The notes beneath the pieces were generated by a model, which was not told the origin of the DNA, ran no database searches, and saw nothing but the letters and a program-made list of their open reading frames with translations. A stretch of DNA of 56,067 bases from a virus, in the IMG/VR virus record IMGVR_UViG_3300024262_000038, positions 1-56,067 of that record, one strand, 5' to 3'. Numbering within the stretch: position 1 is the first letter of the stretch; the number at the start of each line of letters is the position of its first letter. The translations under genes were made by a program, and so were the position numbers. This document shows positions 43,361 through 53,500 of this stretch, in pieces.

Positions 43361-43382
43361 TGTTTTTCGAGAACAAAAAAAT
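43361..43382 (+). promoter_or_regulatory. GAGAAC promoter motif for the capsid unit
   Basis: TGTTTTTCGAGAACAAAAAA then AT lies only 20 bases before ATG 43395. The ribosome-binding site GGAGG begins nine bases after GAGAAC. If this is a promoter, transcription must begin within about eight bases of the motif. Confidence 0.65.
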
Positions 43383-43394
43383 GGAGGGCGGAAT

Positions 43395-43676
43395 ATGATT
43401 CAATTATACGAACAAAAACAAAATCACAAACAGAATTTAATTGATTCGATGTTGGAGATTGTGACCCAAGGTTATGGGTCGGAAGGGAAAAGAGTTAATT
43501 TTCTTAATGCTAAAATGAAAGAAGCTCTGTCAAAACTAGATGTACTAAGAAAGAAATTAAAAATAACAGTGAGTCAAGAAAAATTTTTAACAGGAAAGCT
43601 TATTAAATCGGAAGAAACGATTGCGAAAAATCTTTCTAAACTTAAAAAGTTAATTAAAGAGGTTGATAATGATTAA
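43395..43676 (+). CDS. Small coiled-coil protein (possible scaffold/core)
   Basis: A 93-residue, almost wholly helical protein with heptad-like spacing (NAKMKEALSKLDVLRKKLKI; IAKNLSKLKKLIKEV). It is the first gene of the unit that carries the capsid gene. Scaffold or prohead-core function is inferred from composition and position, as for T4 gp22. It overlaps the next gene by eight bases. Confidence 0.65.
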   Translation: MIQLYEQKQNHKQNLIDSMLEIVTQGYGSEGKRVNFLNAKMKEALSKLDVLRKKLKITVSQEKFLTGKLIKSEETIAKNLSKLKKLIKEVDND

Positions 43677-44079
43677 GATCATTGGATCTGAAAAAAGTGA
43701 TTATCCTGCTGGTAGGTTAGCAGAGATTAGGAATAAGTTTGGTTTTTACCTAAAGCCTTTTATTGAAAGAGAGAATGAAGATAAAAGAAAGAATTATTTA
43801 GGCATATTGGATAAAACTAAGAATATTCTAAAACAGCTCAATGAAAGAATGATAAAATTAAAAAATTTGAATTATGAATATAACAAGATGCAGCTAAGTG
43901 AAAAGATAGTCAAAAATTTAATATTCATTACAGAAAAAAGATTTTTATCACCACAGCTTAGGGCTGATATAAAGACAATTATGAAAAAATTAAAAATTAT
44001 GTCTTTAAAAGAATTAGAAAAACAGAACGAAATAGTAGAAACAGTTAAGTCAAAAATATTGGAAAATATTAGGAGGTAA
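43669..44079 (+). CDS. Small helical basic protein (possible scaffold/core)
   Basis: A 136-residue, Lys-rich helical protein starting at ATG 43669 after AGAGG. It has coiled-coil character (LKQLNERMIKLKNLNYEYNK). It ends five bases before the capsid gene, whose strong AGGAGG lies in its last codons. A scaffold or core role is inferred only. Confidence 0.65.
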   Translation: MIKIIGSEKSDYPAGRLAEIRNKFGFYLKPFIERENEDKRKNYLGILDKTKNILKQLNERMIKLKNLNYEYNKMQLSEKIVKNLIFITEKRFLSPQLRADIKTIMKKLKIMSLKELEKQNEIVETVKSKILENIRR

Positions 44080-44084
44080 CCCCT

Positions 44085-45578
44085 ATGAAGAAGAACGCAA
44101 GTTTTGTAACTAAAGACCTTCTGATCGAAAGCTTCAGAAGCGTAAAGAAAAATTTTAGCATCGATCTACAGAATCCACTTCAAAATCTGAATGTCCTTGC
44201 CAACACAAAGGCATTCGATTATTATATTGAATCACTGTGTGAACCATTTGTTGATGCACACGACAGAATCAATATTAAAACTATGGCCAAAGGCACAAGG
44301 CAGACATTGCTCATGGAAAACGCAAAAGGATCACTCTCACATTATGAAGTGCTCTCTCTTCCATTGATACCGATTTTCTACCCTAGGCTCATTGCCAAGG
44401 ATCTTGTAACTTTTGCAACAACAGACAAACCAGAAATCATCAAACCAGTGATGAGAGCCAAATTCAACAGATGGAATGATCCGGCTGACTACGCAGCACC
44501 TTCCATGGATACAGATATTTCTAGAGGTCCGACTCTTGGAGTTCCTGGTGGATTTGTATGTGCAATTCCGGGCTCAACAGATCTTTTAGATGCAGCAGGT
44601 GGTCTAACACCAGCATCAGCACATATCGAAAGGGATCTTAAGATTCTCGAGATTACTGATGGCGCAAACGTTGCTGTAGTTGAACAAATTACAACCGTTG
44701 ATGGTAACTTCTATATCCCAGTAACTCTTGGCGCAGCCACAGATGTTATTACGGGTAAAGTAGATTTCCAGAATGGTATGATTACATTCAGCTCAGTGAA
44801 TGGCGTGGCAACACAAGCCAAGGTTGAGGCAACAGTTTCAATCGAAGAAAATACAGTTTCTTCAAAACTGGAAATTGAAATTGACAAGATCAGAATTCCT
44901 ATCGTCGATAGGCAGATTGAAGTCTCTTACACTATCCAACAGAAGATGGATGTTAAATCGCTGTATGATATTGAGCTCGAATCAATCATTCTCGATCTGA
45001 TTGGATCACAGATTGCTCTTGATCTGGATAGTTTTATCCTTAAGTCACTAACCGGTGTTGTTTATAAACCATCCTTGGTCCCAGCATCACATATTCAGTC
45101 TTTCAGGAAAAATCCTCCTGCTGGTTATGATTGGGGTCCAAAGAGCTGGCACGAGAATATCGTGACAAACATCAACGAAATCGCAGCACAAATTTCTATC
45201 GACACTAGACTTGGTGAAGCCAATGTCATCGCTTCAAATACACTGAATGCTGCTCTGCTTCGCGATCTTAACACCTATAGGGTTGATTATGACCGCCAGG
45301 GTAAATCAGTAATCGGTTATAAAGCTGCTGAAATTGAAGGCGGAAATATGTCCGTGATCGATAGCCCTGTTCAGGAACTGAACAAAATGTTACTGGTTTA
45401 TAAACCAGGACCGAATGAAGAACATAAATCAGTTTACTACCTGATTATGCATACACCTGGATTGGTTATTCCGTATCCTAAGGGCTACAAACCATCCTTC
45501 AGTGTGCTGACAAGGTATGGTACTGCTTTCATTCATCACAAAGGTTTGGGCGTGCTCGAAATAGACCCATCCGCGTAA
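44085..45578 (+). CDS. Major capsid protein (T4 gp23-like, HK97 fold)
   Basis: A 497-residue protein. The N-terminal 60 residues may be a cleavable propeptide (helical, Gln/Asn/Leu-rich). The C-terminal half carries the gp23-like pattern KIRIPIVDRQIEVSYTIQQK, a DIELESIILDLIGSQIALDL helix (the HK97 spine), and a final FSVLTRYGTAFIHHKGLGVL beta region. Codon use is clearly richer in G and C than its neighbours, as expected for the most expressed gene. It is followed by a strong terminator. Start ATG 44085 follows AGGAGGTAACCCCT. Confidence 0.85.
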   Translation: MKKNASFVTKDLLIESFRSVKKNFSIDLQNPLQNLNVLANTKAFDYYIESLCEPFVDAHDRINIKTMAKGTRQTLLMENAKGSLSHYEVLSLPLIPIFYPRLIAKDLVTFATTDKPEIIKPVMRAKFNRWNDPADYAAPSMDTDISRGPTLGVPGGFVCAIPGSTDLLDAAGGLTPASAHIERDLKILEITDGANVAVVEQITTVDGNFYIPVTLGAATDVITGKVDFQNGMITFSSVNGVATQAKVEATVSIEENTVSSKLEIEIDKIRIPIVDRQIEVSYTIQQKMDVKSLYDIELESIILDLIGSQIALDLDSFILKSLTGVVYKPSLVPASHIQSFRKNPPAGYDWGPKSWHENIVTNINEIAAQISIDTRLGEANVIASNTLNAALLRDLNTYRVDYDRQGKSVIGYKAAEIEGGNMSVIDSPVQELNKMLLVYKPGPNEEHKSVYYLIMHTPGLVIPYPKGYKPSFSVLTRYGTAFIHHKGLGVLEIDPSA

Positions 45579-45624
45579 TACAAGCCCTCCTGTTTGATAC
45601 AGGTTTGATAAAACATACATTTTT

Positions 45625-45661
45625 AGACACCTTGGAATTTTTTCCAAGGTGTCTTTTTTTT
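45625..45661 (+). terminator. Strong rho-independent terminator after the capsid gene
   Basis: AGACACCTTGGAA and TTCCAAGGTGTCT form a 12- to 13-pair stem with a short T loop, followed by eight or more T. It isolates capsid transcription from the RNA polymerase unit. Confidence 0.95.
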
Positions 45662-45775
45662 GTTTTTATTATGCCAAAAATAACGATTAAAAATAATAGT
45701 TCTCCTTTTTGTTTTTTTGTTTGAAATGAAGTACATATATTCTAACAAAGAAAACTTTTTCGTGGAGGACTTCGA

Positions 45776-47194
45776 ATGAAACTTAATCACATCAAGGACA
45801 AGACTGGAAGGTTTGGGGAATTCGTGTTTGCTGATAAATCTAAATGGAAATTTAATATTAAAAATGCTTCAATGCGAAACTCATATGAAGAAATATTTGA
45901 TTTCATCAGAGGATCGGCACTCTTGATTCCTAGATACAATGATTTTATGAAAAGCATGACAACTTATTTTGATACTTCGGATTGGGACAATTTTTTCAAA
46001 ACATTAGAAGAGATTCGCGAATTATCAAAAGAAAGATTGAAAATAATGGATTTAGATATTTCAAGTTATTGCAACCCAGCAAAGAAAACTTCAAAGTCAT
46101 TATATATAGATAAAGAAATGATGGAAGATCTTTTAGAAACAATAATATCTTTAAAATTAATATCTCCTTTTATTTTTGATAAGAATAATTTTTCGGAATA
46201 TTGGTATAAAAAATTCATGTATACCGTAACTGGAAAATTATATGATACTGGTTTTGTTGATATTCTCTATAAATTAATAAGACAGATATCTTTTAAGTTT
46301 TCTTTATCTGATAAAAATCTTTGGAATTTAGTTTCCATTAAATATGGATATCAAAATGTTGGATACTCTTTAATGATGTTCAATTGCTTTATGCATCAAT
46401 TTTTAGTAACATATGATTTTGGAGCAAAAAAGAATCCAATGACTTTTATTGTTTCTATTATAAATGAAAGTTTCACATGGCTAATCAGAACAAATATAAA
46501 CTCTACAATAATTAATGACAGCAATGAAAATTATTTCGAACAATATTTAATGTCCCTAGATATAGATAAAATGATAATGAATGAATCCATGTTTAATAAT
46601 CATATCCTTTTTGGTTTGAAATATTTATTTGATAAAGAAACTGTTGATAAGATGATTTTAAGATCAACAGAATCAACTGTTTCCCCTATAATGTATACGA
46701 TTGGAAATCTATTAACTTCAAAAATTACAGGAATTTCTACAAGTTTTTTAAATGAGAGAAAAACACATTATATTATTCTCAATAATATTTTTATTTCACA
46801 ATTAATATCCAAGTTATATCCAAACGATCCTTTCTTCCAAAAACTCGCACTGCTATTAAGAGTAGTTAAGAATAAGAAAAATAATCTTAGCAAAAATATT
46901 AGAAAGAAAACCATTAAAAAACATTATAAAACAATAATGGAAAAAGATGTGAGTTTCTATGGAATTAAAGATAAAAGTATAATAATCAACATATTGAATT
47001 ATATCATTGAAGATTTGAGACTTCCAAGCGTTTATGATGTTGTTAAAGGATCAGTCGTAACAATACCTGAAGATTGGGTGGAAATAATATTAGATACATT
47101 AATTAAATTATTTGATGAGAAGAATGATGAATTTGATAAAATAAGGAAATTTTTCTTATCCATGGTTTCCATGGAACGAAATCTGGATGTTTAA
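45776..47194 (+). CDS. Unknown 472-residue protein heading the RNA polymerase unit; candidate specificity subunit
   Basis: A soluble, helical, Asn/Lys/Ile-rich protein with no recognised motif. It starts after GTGGAGGACTTCGA and precedes a 92-residue gene and then beta' and beta. Jumbo-phage non-virion RNA polymerases of the phiKZ and AR9 type carry an extra subunit of about 450 to 520 residues that reads the promoter. The size and operon position fit such a subunit, but sequence similarity cannot be judged by eye. It may equally be an unrelated late protein. Confidence 0.65.
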   Translation: MKLNHIKDKTGRFGEFVFADKSKWKFNIKNASMRNSYEEIFDFIRGSALLIPRYNDFMKSMTTYFDTSDWDNFFKTLEEIRELSKERLKIMDLDISSYCNPAKKTSKSLYIDKEMMEDLLETIISLKLISPFIFDKNNFSEYWYKKFMYTVTGKLYDTGFVDILYKLIRQISFKFSLSDKNLWNLVSIKYGYQNVGYSLMMFNCFMHQFLVTYDFGAKKNPMTFIVSIINESFTWLIRTNINSTIINDSNENYFEQYLMSLDIDKMIMNESMFNNHILFGLKYLFDKETVDKMILRSTESTVSPIMYTIGNLLTSKITGISTSFLNERKTHYIILNNIFISQLISKLYPNDPFFQKLALLLRVVKNKKNNLSKNIRKKTIKKHYKTIMEKDVSFYGIKDKSIIINILNYIIEDLRLPSVYDVVKGSVVTIPEDWVEIILDTLIKLFDEKNDEFDKIRKFFLSMVSMERNLDV

Positions 47195-47206
47195 AGGAGG
47201 GAGTAT

Positions 47207-47485
47207 ATGAGTGAATTTGACAACATTATTAAAAATGTTTTATACATTCCCGGAATTGTTTGCATTGAAGACCATTCTGAAAGTATAACTTTAAAGAAAT
47301 ATCTAAGAGAATATTTTGACACAGATAAAACTAAATATGTTATTCAGCCCCCTAGGATAGTTAATAAAGAAGATGTTATGAAAGGATTAATAAATCCCAA
47401 GATTGTGTTTGGGGTAGATGAAGATCTGCATGAATCTAAACACAATATACTAGAAGGATTTTTGGAATATGAAGAACAAAAATAA
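47207..47485 (+). CDS. Unknown 92-residue protein upstream of rpoC-like gene
   Basis: An acidic small protein with two cysteine-free alpha/beta segments and an acidic end (ILEGFLEYEEQK). It starts after AAAGGAGGG with ideal spacing. No similarity to omega or sigma factors could be recognised. Its place directly before beta' suggests an RNA polymerase accessory protein, by position only. Confidence 0.65.
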   Translation: MSEFDNIIKNVLYIPGIVCIEDHSESITLKKYLREYFDTDKTKYVIQPPRIVNKEDVMKGLINPKIVFGVDEDLHESKHNILEGFLEYEEQK

Positions 47486-47509
47486 ATATGAACAGAGGAG
47501 TTGCGACTC

Positions 47510-50500
47510 ATGGCTGAACAAACAAAATTAAATTTAATGGATTTAGAAAGCTTCTGCGCTCATCTTCCAATAGTCAACGACTCGAAGATTTTTAAAAGTG
47601 AAAAACTACAGCAGTTTTCTGATATGGGTCTGTTTAGTCCAATTATTTTTGGAATGAAAGGGAGTGAGAAGTTTAGGTCTGCCTATGCTTGTATAGATTT
47701 GAGGGTTAAAGTATTCAATCCTGTTGTATATTCTATCTTAACAAGATTGGATAAGAAAATAGATAGGATAGTGAATGAAGATTTAGGCTTTAATGTTTTG
47801 GATGATGGTTCTATTGAGCTATCAGAAAAAGACGCATCACATTATGGGATCATCGGTTTGATAGAATCATTTAATTCCCTGCGTTTCCGCGCAGATACAC
47901 ACGATAGAAAAATATTTGTGGAAATAATAAATAATAGTAGGAAGAAAGTATTCACATCCAAAATACCGATCATACCTCCTGAGAAACGACCAATATATCC
48001 GAACAGACAGACCGGGGAATTTATGCCGGACGAACTTAATGAACATTATATAAAGGTTATTAAGATATGTAGATCAATTCCATCCAATCTGGATGGTTTT
48101 GATGAACTGACAAGATCTACGTTCGTTTCTAAGATACAATTGGCATATAATACATTATATGAGTTTGTTAAATTGAAGCTTGGAAAGAAGGCAGGATATT
48201 ATAGATCTAATCTTTTGGGAAAAAGAGTGGACCACAGTGGGCGTGGAGTAATTGTCGGAGATCCAAATATACCCCCGAATAAAATTGGAATTACCATGAG
48301 AATTGCCGTCAGGATATTTGAACCATTCATTCTACATAACTTGTTACAACAGGAAAAAGAGTATTATGATTTATTTTCAGAAATGTATCCAAAGGAAGAT
48401 TACATTGAAAAGTGTAAAAAGATTCTAAAAGATATAAGTCAGAGTATGATCAAAGTTGAACATCCGATATATACCGAAATTAAGAAGATTACTATTCGTG
48501 TTTCTAAAGATAGGGTTGTTTGTGCAAAACGTGATCCGGCTTTGCAGCGTGATAGTTGGAGGGCATTCGAACCGATAATAGTTGATGGAAATATCATACG
48601 TATAAATCATGCCAGTTGTGAAGGATTTGGTGCAGACTTTGATGGCGATACAATGGCAATATATTCTTTAATGACAGATGAAGCCACTGAAGAAGCCAGA
48701 AGATTGATGATGACAATGGAATCTCATAAAGGAATGAATCAGCCAACTCTCGATCTTAAAAAAGATATTTTTCAGGGAATATACATTATGACACGTGATT
48801 ATCCAATCAAAGAAACGTATACTGGCAGCATCATAGATGTAGATAATATGTTGAAAAATATAGAAAAAGGAATAGAGATAAAAGGAACTGTGATGACAGT
48901 TGGCAAATATTTATTTAATAGTGCATTTAAAGAATATGCTGATGACAAAGGATATATTTTAGAAACAGTAACTAGCAAATCATTCAGCAAATTAATCAGA
49001 AAACTTCTAGCATATTATAAAGAAAAATTACATGAAGTCATACAAAGATTACAAGAAATGGCATATAAAATTATTACAATATATCCAAGAAGTATTATAC
49101 TTGATGATCTCCTGATAGCAGAAGATAAAGAAATTATTAAATTGAGGGAAATATTTAAAAAGACTGATGATCTAATAGAAAAAACAAACTTAGTAAGTCA
49201 AATGGGGGCAGTGATATTAGATAGATTGAAGAAGACGGATTCGGCTTTATATGATTCTATTATATCCGGTGCATCGGGTAAGATGTCACAGATAACTCAG
49301 ATGTTGGGTGTTAAAGGTTTGATATCTGATGCGAACAATAACTTGACAATTTCTATATCATCATCATTTGTTGATGGACTCAAACCATCTGAATATTTTG
49401 AGTCTGGTAGTGGAGCGAGAAAAGGTCTTGCTGATAGAACGCTGAAGACAGCAGACACTGGATATCTAACAAGAAAGCTTGTTTATGCACTTAGTTGTTG
49501 TAAATTGTCTGAAGATATTCATGATTGTAAAACAACAAGAACATTCAATATACCAAATGATTCGGATATAGCTGGAAGAGTTGTGGGACGAAATGTATTG
49601 GAAGGTGATACACTTATTGAGTTAACGCCTGCCAATGTAAATAAATTTAAAATTTTGAAATTGAGATCACCTATATTTTGTAAGTCGAGAGAAATATGTC
49701 ACACGTGTTATGGGAAACTTAGAGAAATAATTAAGACCCGCAACATTGGGGTATTGTCAGGCGAATCAGTAGGAGAACGTGGAACCCAGCTTGTTATGAG
49801 GACATTCCATACTGGTGGTATTGTATCTGTTCAAATATTTGATGTTATAGATGCATTTTTGAAAAATCAAACATGGTTGGATAAATCGGAGTTGTCAAAG
49901 TGGCTCATTCAAAATCAACAAAACCTTATTTCAGTACAGCCAATTAAAATAGAAATTTTATTAGACACAATTCAAAAAAGCTCCATTTATGAAACACAAG
50001 AAGGGAATTTAATTATTCCAAGTTTGGCAATGGTTATAACACATCCAACTAAAGGAAGAATACTTCTCGAGGCTGATACTGGTGTAACATTGTTGAAAGA
50101 TTATTTTGTCTTTGTGGATAAACATAAAATAGTGATGGAAACTAAACCAAACACGCCATTTATGATTATTGCAGATCAGGATGATAACTTCTCATTAATT
50201 ATAGATCAGTTAGTTTCATACCTAGATAAAAAGGAAAGTGTCAGAAATATTCTCTCAGTATTCAATAGAATATGGGAAAAATATAAAGATGTTTCTACTT
50301 TAGATCTGGTCCATGTCGAAGTGCTATTATCACAAATTCTCAGAGATAAAGATAATAATAGACTATTGGCAAGATTGACAAAAGAATGGAATCCATATAA
50401 AGTTGGAGTAAAATCTATACCATATTTAGATAACTGGAAACTGGGTCTTATGTTTGAAGATGTTCAGAATGCTGTACAGCAGGCTTTAATAACCTCCCAT

Positions 50501-50560
50501 TATCAAGATACCGAGGGAGTTGTTCAAATGGATAGTTCCATATTAGAAATGTTGTATTAA
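47510..50560 (+). CDS. rpoC: RNA polymerase beta' subunit (bacterial type, unsplit)
   Basis: A 1016-residue protein with the beta' core in order: GLFSPIIFG near 38, NLLGKRVDHSGRGVIV near 234, the metal loop GADFDGDTMAIY near 375, the bridge helix KGLADRTLKTADTGYLTRKL near 642, zinc-site cysteines DCKT (near 676) and CKSREICHTCYG (near 722), and the trigger loop GERGTQLVMRTFHTGG near 763. The N-terminal zinc ribbon of bacterial beta' is missing, and the invariant Asn before ADFDGD is Gly. E. coli beta' has 1407 residues, so this is a compact form. Start is ATG 47510 after GAGGAG. Confidence 0.97.
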   Translation: MAEQTKLNLMDLESFCAHLPIVNDSKIFKSEKLQQFSDMGLFSPIIFGMKGSEKFRSAYACIDLRVKVFNPVVYSILTRLDKKIDRIVNEDLGFNVLDDGSIELSEKDASHYGIIGLIESFNSLRFRADTHDRKIFVEIINNSRKKVFTSKIPIIPPEKRPIYPNRQTGEFMPDELNEHYIKVIKICRSIPSNLDGFDELTRSTFVSKIQLAYNTLYEFVKLKLGKKAGYYRSNLLGKRVDHSGRGVIVGDPNIPPNKIGITMRIAVRIFEPFILHNLLQQEKEYYDLFSEMYPKEDYIEKCKKILKDISQSMIKVEHPIYTEIKKITIRVSKDRVVCAKRDPALQRDSWRAFEPIIVDGNIIRINHASCEGFGADFDGDTMAIYSLMTDEATEEARRLMMTMESHKGMNQPTLDLKKDIFQGIYIMTRDYPIKETYTGSIIDVDNMLKNIEKGIEIKGTVMTVGKYLFNSAFKEYADDKGYILETVTSKSFSKLIRKLLAYYKEKLHEVIQRLQEMAYKIITIYPRSIILDDLLIAEDKEIIKLREIFKKTDDLIEKTNLVSQMGAVILDRLKKTDSALYDSIISGASGKMSQITQMLGVKGLISDANNNLTISISSSFVDGLKPSEYFESGSGARKGLADRTLKTADTGYLTRKLVYALSCCKLSEDIHDCKTTRTFNIPNDSDIAGRVVGRNVLEGDTLIELTPANVNKFKILKLRSPIFCKSREICHTCYGKLREIIKTRNIGVLSGESVGERGTQLVMRTFHTGGIVSVQIFDVIDAFLKNQTWLDKSELSKWLIQNQQNLISVQPIKIEILLDTIQKSSIYETQEGNLIIPSLAMVITHPTKGRILLEADTGVTLLKDYFVFVDKHKIVMETKPNTPFMIIADQDDNFSLIIDQLVSYLDKKESVRNILSVFNRIWEKYKDVSTLDLVHVEVLLSQILRDKDNNRLLARLTKEWNPYKVGVKSIPYLDNWKLGLMFEDVQNAVQQALITSHYQDTEGVVQMDSSILEMLY

Positions 50561-50569
50561 GGAGATAAG

Positions 50570-53500
50570 ATGTCTGAAAAATTAGTATTGCAAGAAGCCA
50601 AACGTCCTAGTCAGTTTATGTTGTTTACGACTGCTGACAAACGACTTTTCATAACAGCCAAAGATAAAGTTGCGTTGGTTTATTTTTCAGAAAACAATAA
50701 ACCATTATTAGATCTTTATCCAAAAATGAATATACCTATTGCTTATATACGTAATATTTTAATTCCGAGATTTATTTATAAATTTATTAGAATGGTTCCT
50801 AAGGGGAGTCAATTACAAGCAATAAGAACAGCATATAAACTGATGCCGTTTATGAAAGAAGATAAAATTCTGGATGTGGGTAGGCCGTTTTATTTTGACT
50901 TCAACCCCTTGATAAGTACTATACATAATAAATTTACAAACTTGAGACAGAACGTGCCATTTGTAATGTTGTCAAACATTTTAAATAATTATATAAAAGA
51001 ATTCAATGCAAAAGGTTATAAGACGATTGTGATGTATCATGTAAATACAAGACAGGCGTTTGATAAAAATATATTCAAAAGGAAAATATTTCCATTTCTC
51101 AAACAAATACAGCTTGGTTCTAATTATTTTGATGAAATGTTTTTACTGAATGAAAATTTGGATTCTGTTACGTATCGTTTATTATATAGAAAGAATGATG
51201 AAAGATTTAGTATGTCTAAACTTTTTTCATTCTTAAAGATAATGAAATTTGATGTTCCTGAAAATACATCAGAGGAAATGACAAAAGAACTTCCCGATGA
51301 AAAAGATTCTGAGATTACACCAACCACAGATAATGTTGTTGTGACTCCACCATCTGTATCAGAAACTGATGGAAATATGTTAAAAAATAATAAAAAATTC
51401 AGAGAAGAGAAAGATACAATAGATGACGAATCAATTAAGGAAGTCGTGCGATCAAATATAACAAGTGGAAAAACCAAGGAATTACAAAAAGAAATAAAAA
51501 CAGATGATGATATTGCTGTAGAATTGCTCAAACACACATTAAACACCCCAGAAGAAATTGCTAAGAAAGCTGTGACGAAGCATGGTCCGAAAGCAGTTAT
51601 TGAAAAAACAAAAGAATTTATGCTCCCATCTTTTGATATACAGAATAGATCGAAACATCCTTTGACAAAGAATGTAGATTTAAAAAAGATACACAATAAC
51701 CAACTTCTCAATAATGTTATGGTAAAAAGAATAAATGAGGTAACGCAGCTACAGGATGAGTATGTTGAGGAAATATTGGGTTCATATAAAGATAAAGATA
51801 TTCCAGTTAAACTACTTGGGGTGACAAAAGAGATTGTCCAGAGTAGTTCAACAGAAATATTTAAAAGTGTGTTCATACAATATAATGCCAAAATGAAATT
51901 AGCAAATGGACAGATACAAAATATTAGATTCAAGGTTCCGGCTATTATAGAAAATAATTATATCTATATTAATGGAATGAAAAAAGTTTTAATAAATCAA
52001 TTAATAGCAAATCCAATTTACTTCCCAAAACCATATTTAGCATATGTGCATTCTATATATGCTACAATAAGATTGGAATATAAAGCTTTTAAAGAACCAT
52101 ATTTTAGTTTATTTTGTTCTGGTTTGAAGATGCCATTTATGATTGGTTTTTTGGCCGCATTCGGAGAGGAAGGTTTATATTCGTCATTTGGAATAAAAAT
52201 CGTAAGAGGTGATGTCGTAGATCAGGATAAAATTTCCGTAAATTTAAAAACTAAAGATTCTAAGATATCCGTAGTTTTTGAAAATAAAGAATGGGAAATT
52301 CTGAAAAATGACTTTATTAGAGTTGCAAAATATACAATAAAGTTCATGGATGGGAAATATATTTGGAATAATGTAATTTCTGCGATGACCGGGAGCAAAA
52401 ATGCCAAATATAATGTACAAACAGTTCATGCTAATATTATTGATAAACAGACAAAAGAAATTCTTTTATCTAATAATGAACCAACAAATATAATTGATAT
52501 TTATAAATTTATTATACCTAAATTGATGGAGGGATATTTTCAGGCTAGAAATGATATAAGCAAGATGAGAGTTAGGAGTACTGAAATTATTCCTATGGCT
52601 ATAAAACAGGTTTTTGATTTGGCATATTCTCGTTATAATGGTGAAACTAAACTTAGAAATAAAGCTGTCAAGCTCGAAATAGATCAAAATAGAATTATGT
52701 CTGATATATTAACATCCGCATTGACACAGACTGCTGAGTATGTCAATCCACTGGAACAAATTTCCACGATCACCCGTGTCACATATCGTGGTGTTGGTGG
52801 CATAGATGCAAAAGCAGAATTGCTAGAAATGCGCGGTGTCCATCCGGAATATTTTGGAAACATAGATCCAATAGATACACCACAATCATCTGCAATTGGC
52901 ATGGTTCAGAATTTAACGAATGGTGCAAACTTCAGGACTAAATATGGGCATCTTGTTTCTAAAAAAATAGATGATAATCTTAAAACTGGAATGCTTAGCC
53001 CAACCACATCATTGATACCATTTATTGAAAACAATGAACCGACTAGAATGATCATGGCATCCAACCAAATGAAGCAATCGCTTCCAATTATATACAATGA
53101 AGTTCCTGCTGTTCAAACTGGTTATGAATCTTTTATAGCAAATTATTGTTCAGGAGAATTTATAGTTACGGCAGAAGGTTCGGGAAAGGTTATAGAAGTT
53201 TCAGATAATAAGATAAAGATACAATATAAAACAGGTGAAATAGATGAGGTGGATGTTGGAAGAGTTGTTTTGAGAAGTGGTCAGAGTTATCATAGCATTA
53301 GTGAATTGAAATCTGAAGTTCAGACTGGTGATGTTGTGAAAGCTGGACAGGTATTAGCATCGAACCATTTATTTAAGAATGGTCAGTTGGCACTTGGAAG
53401 AAATCTACTATGTGCGTTTATGCAATGGAAGGGTGCCAATTTCGAAGACGGAATAATAATACGAAAAGGGCTGGCCGAAGAACAAGCATTGACCAGCAGG

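Noticed and set aside
51124-51933. 269-codon minus-strand frame inside the beta gene
   Set aside because: Ser/Phe/Ile-rich antisense of a conserved coding region with no ribosome-binding site; the plus-strand frame is beta.
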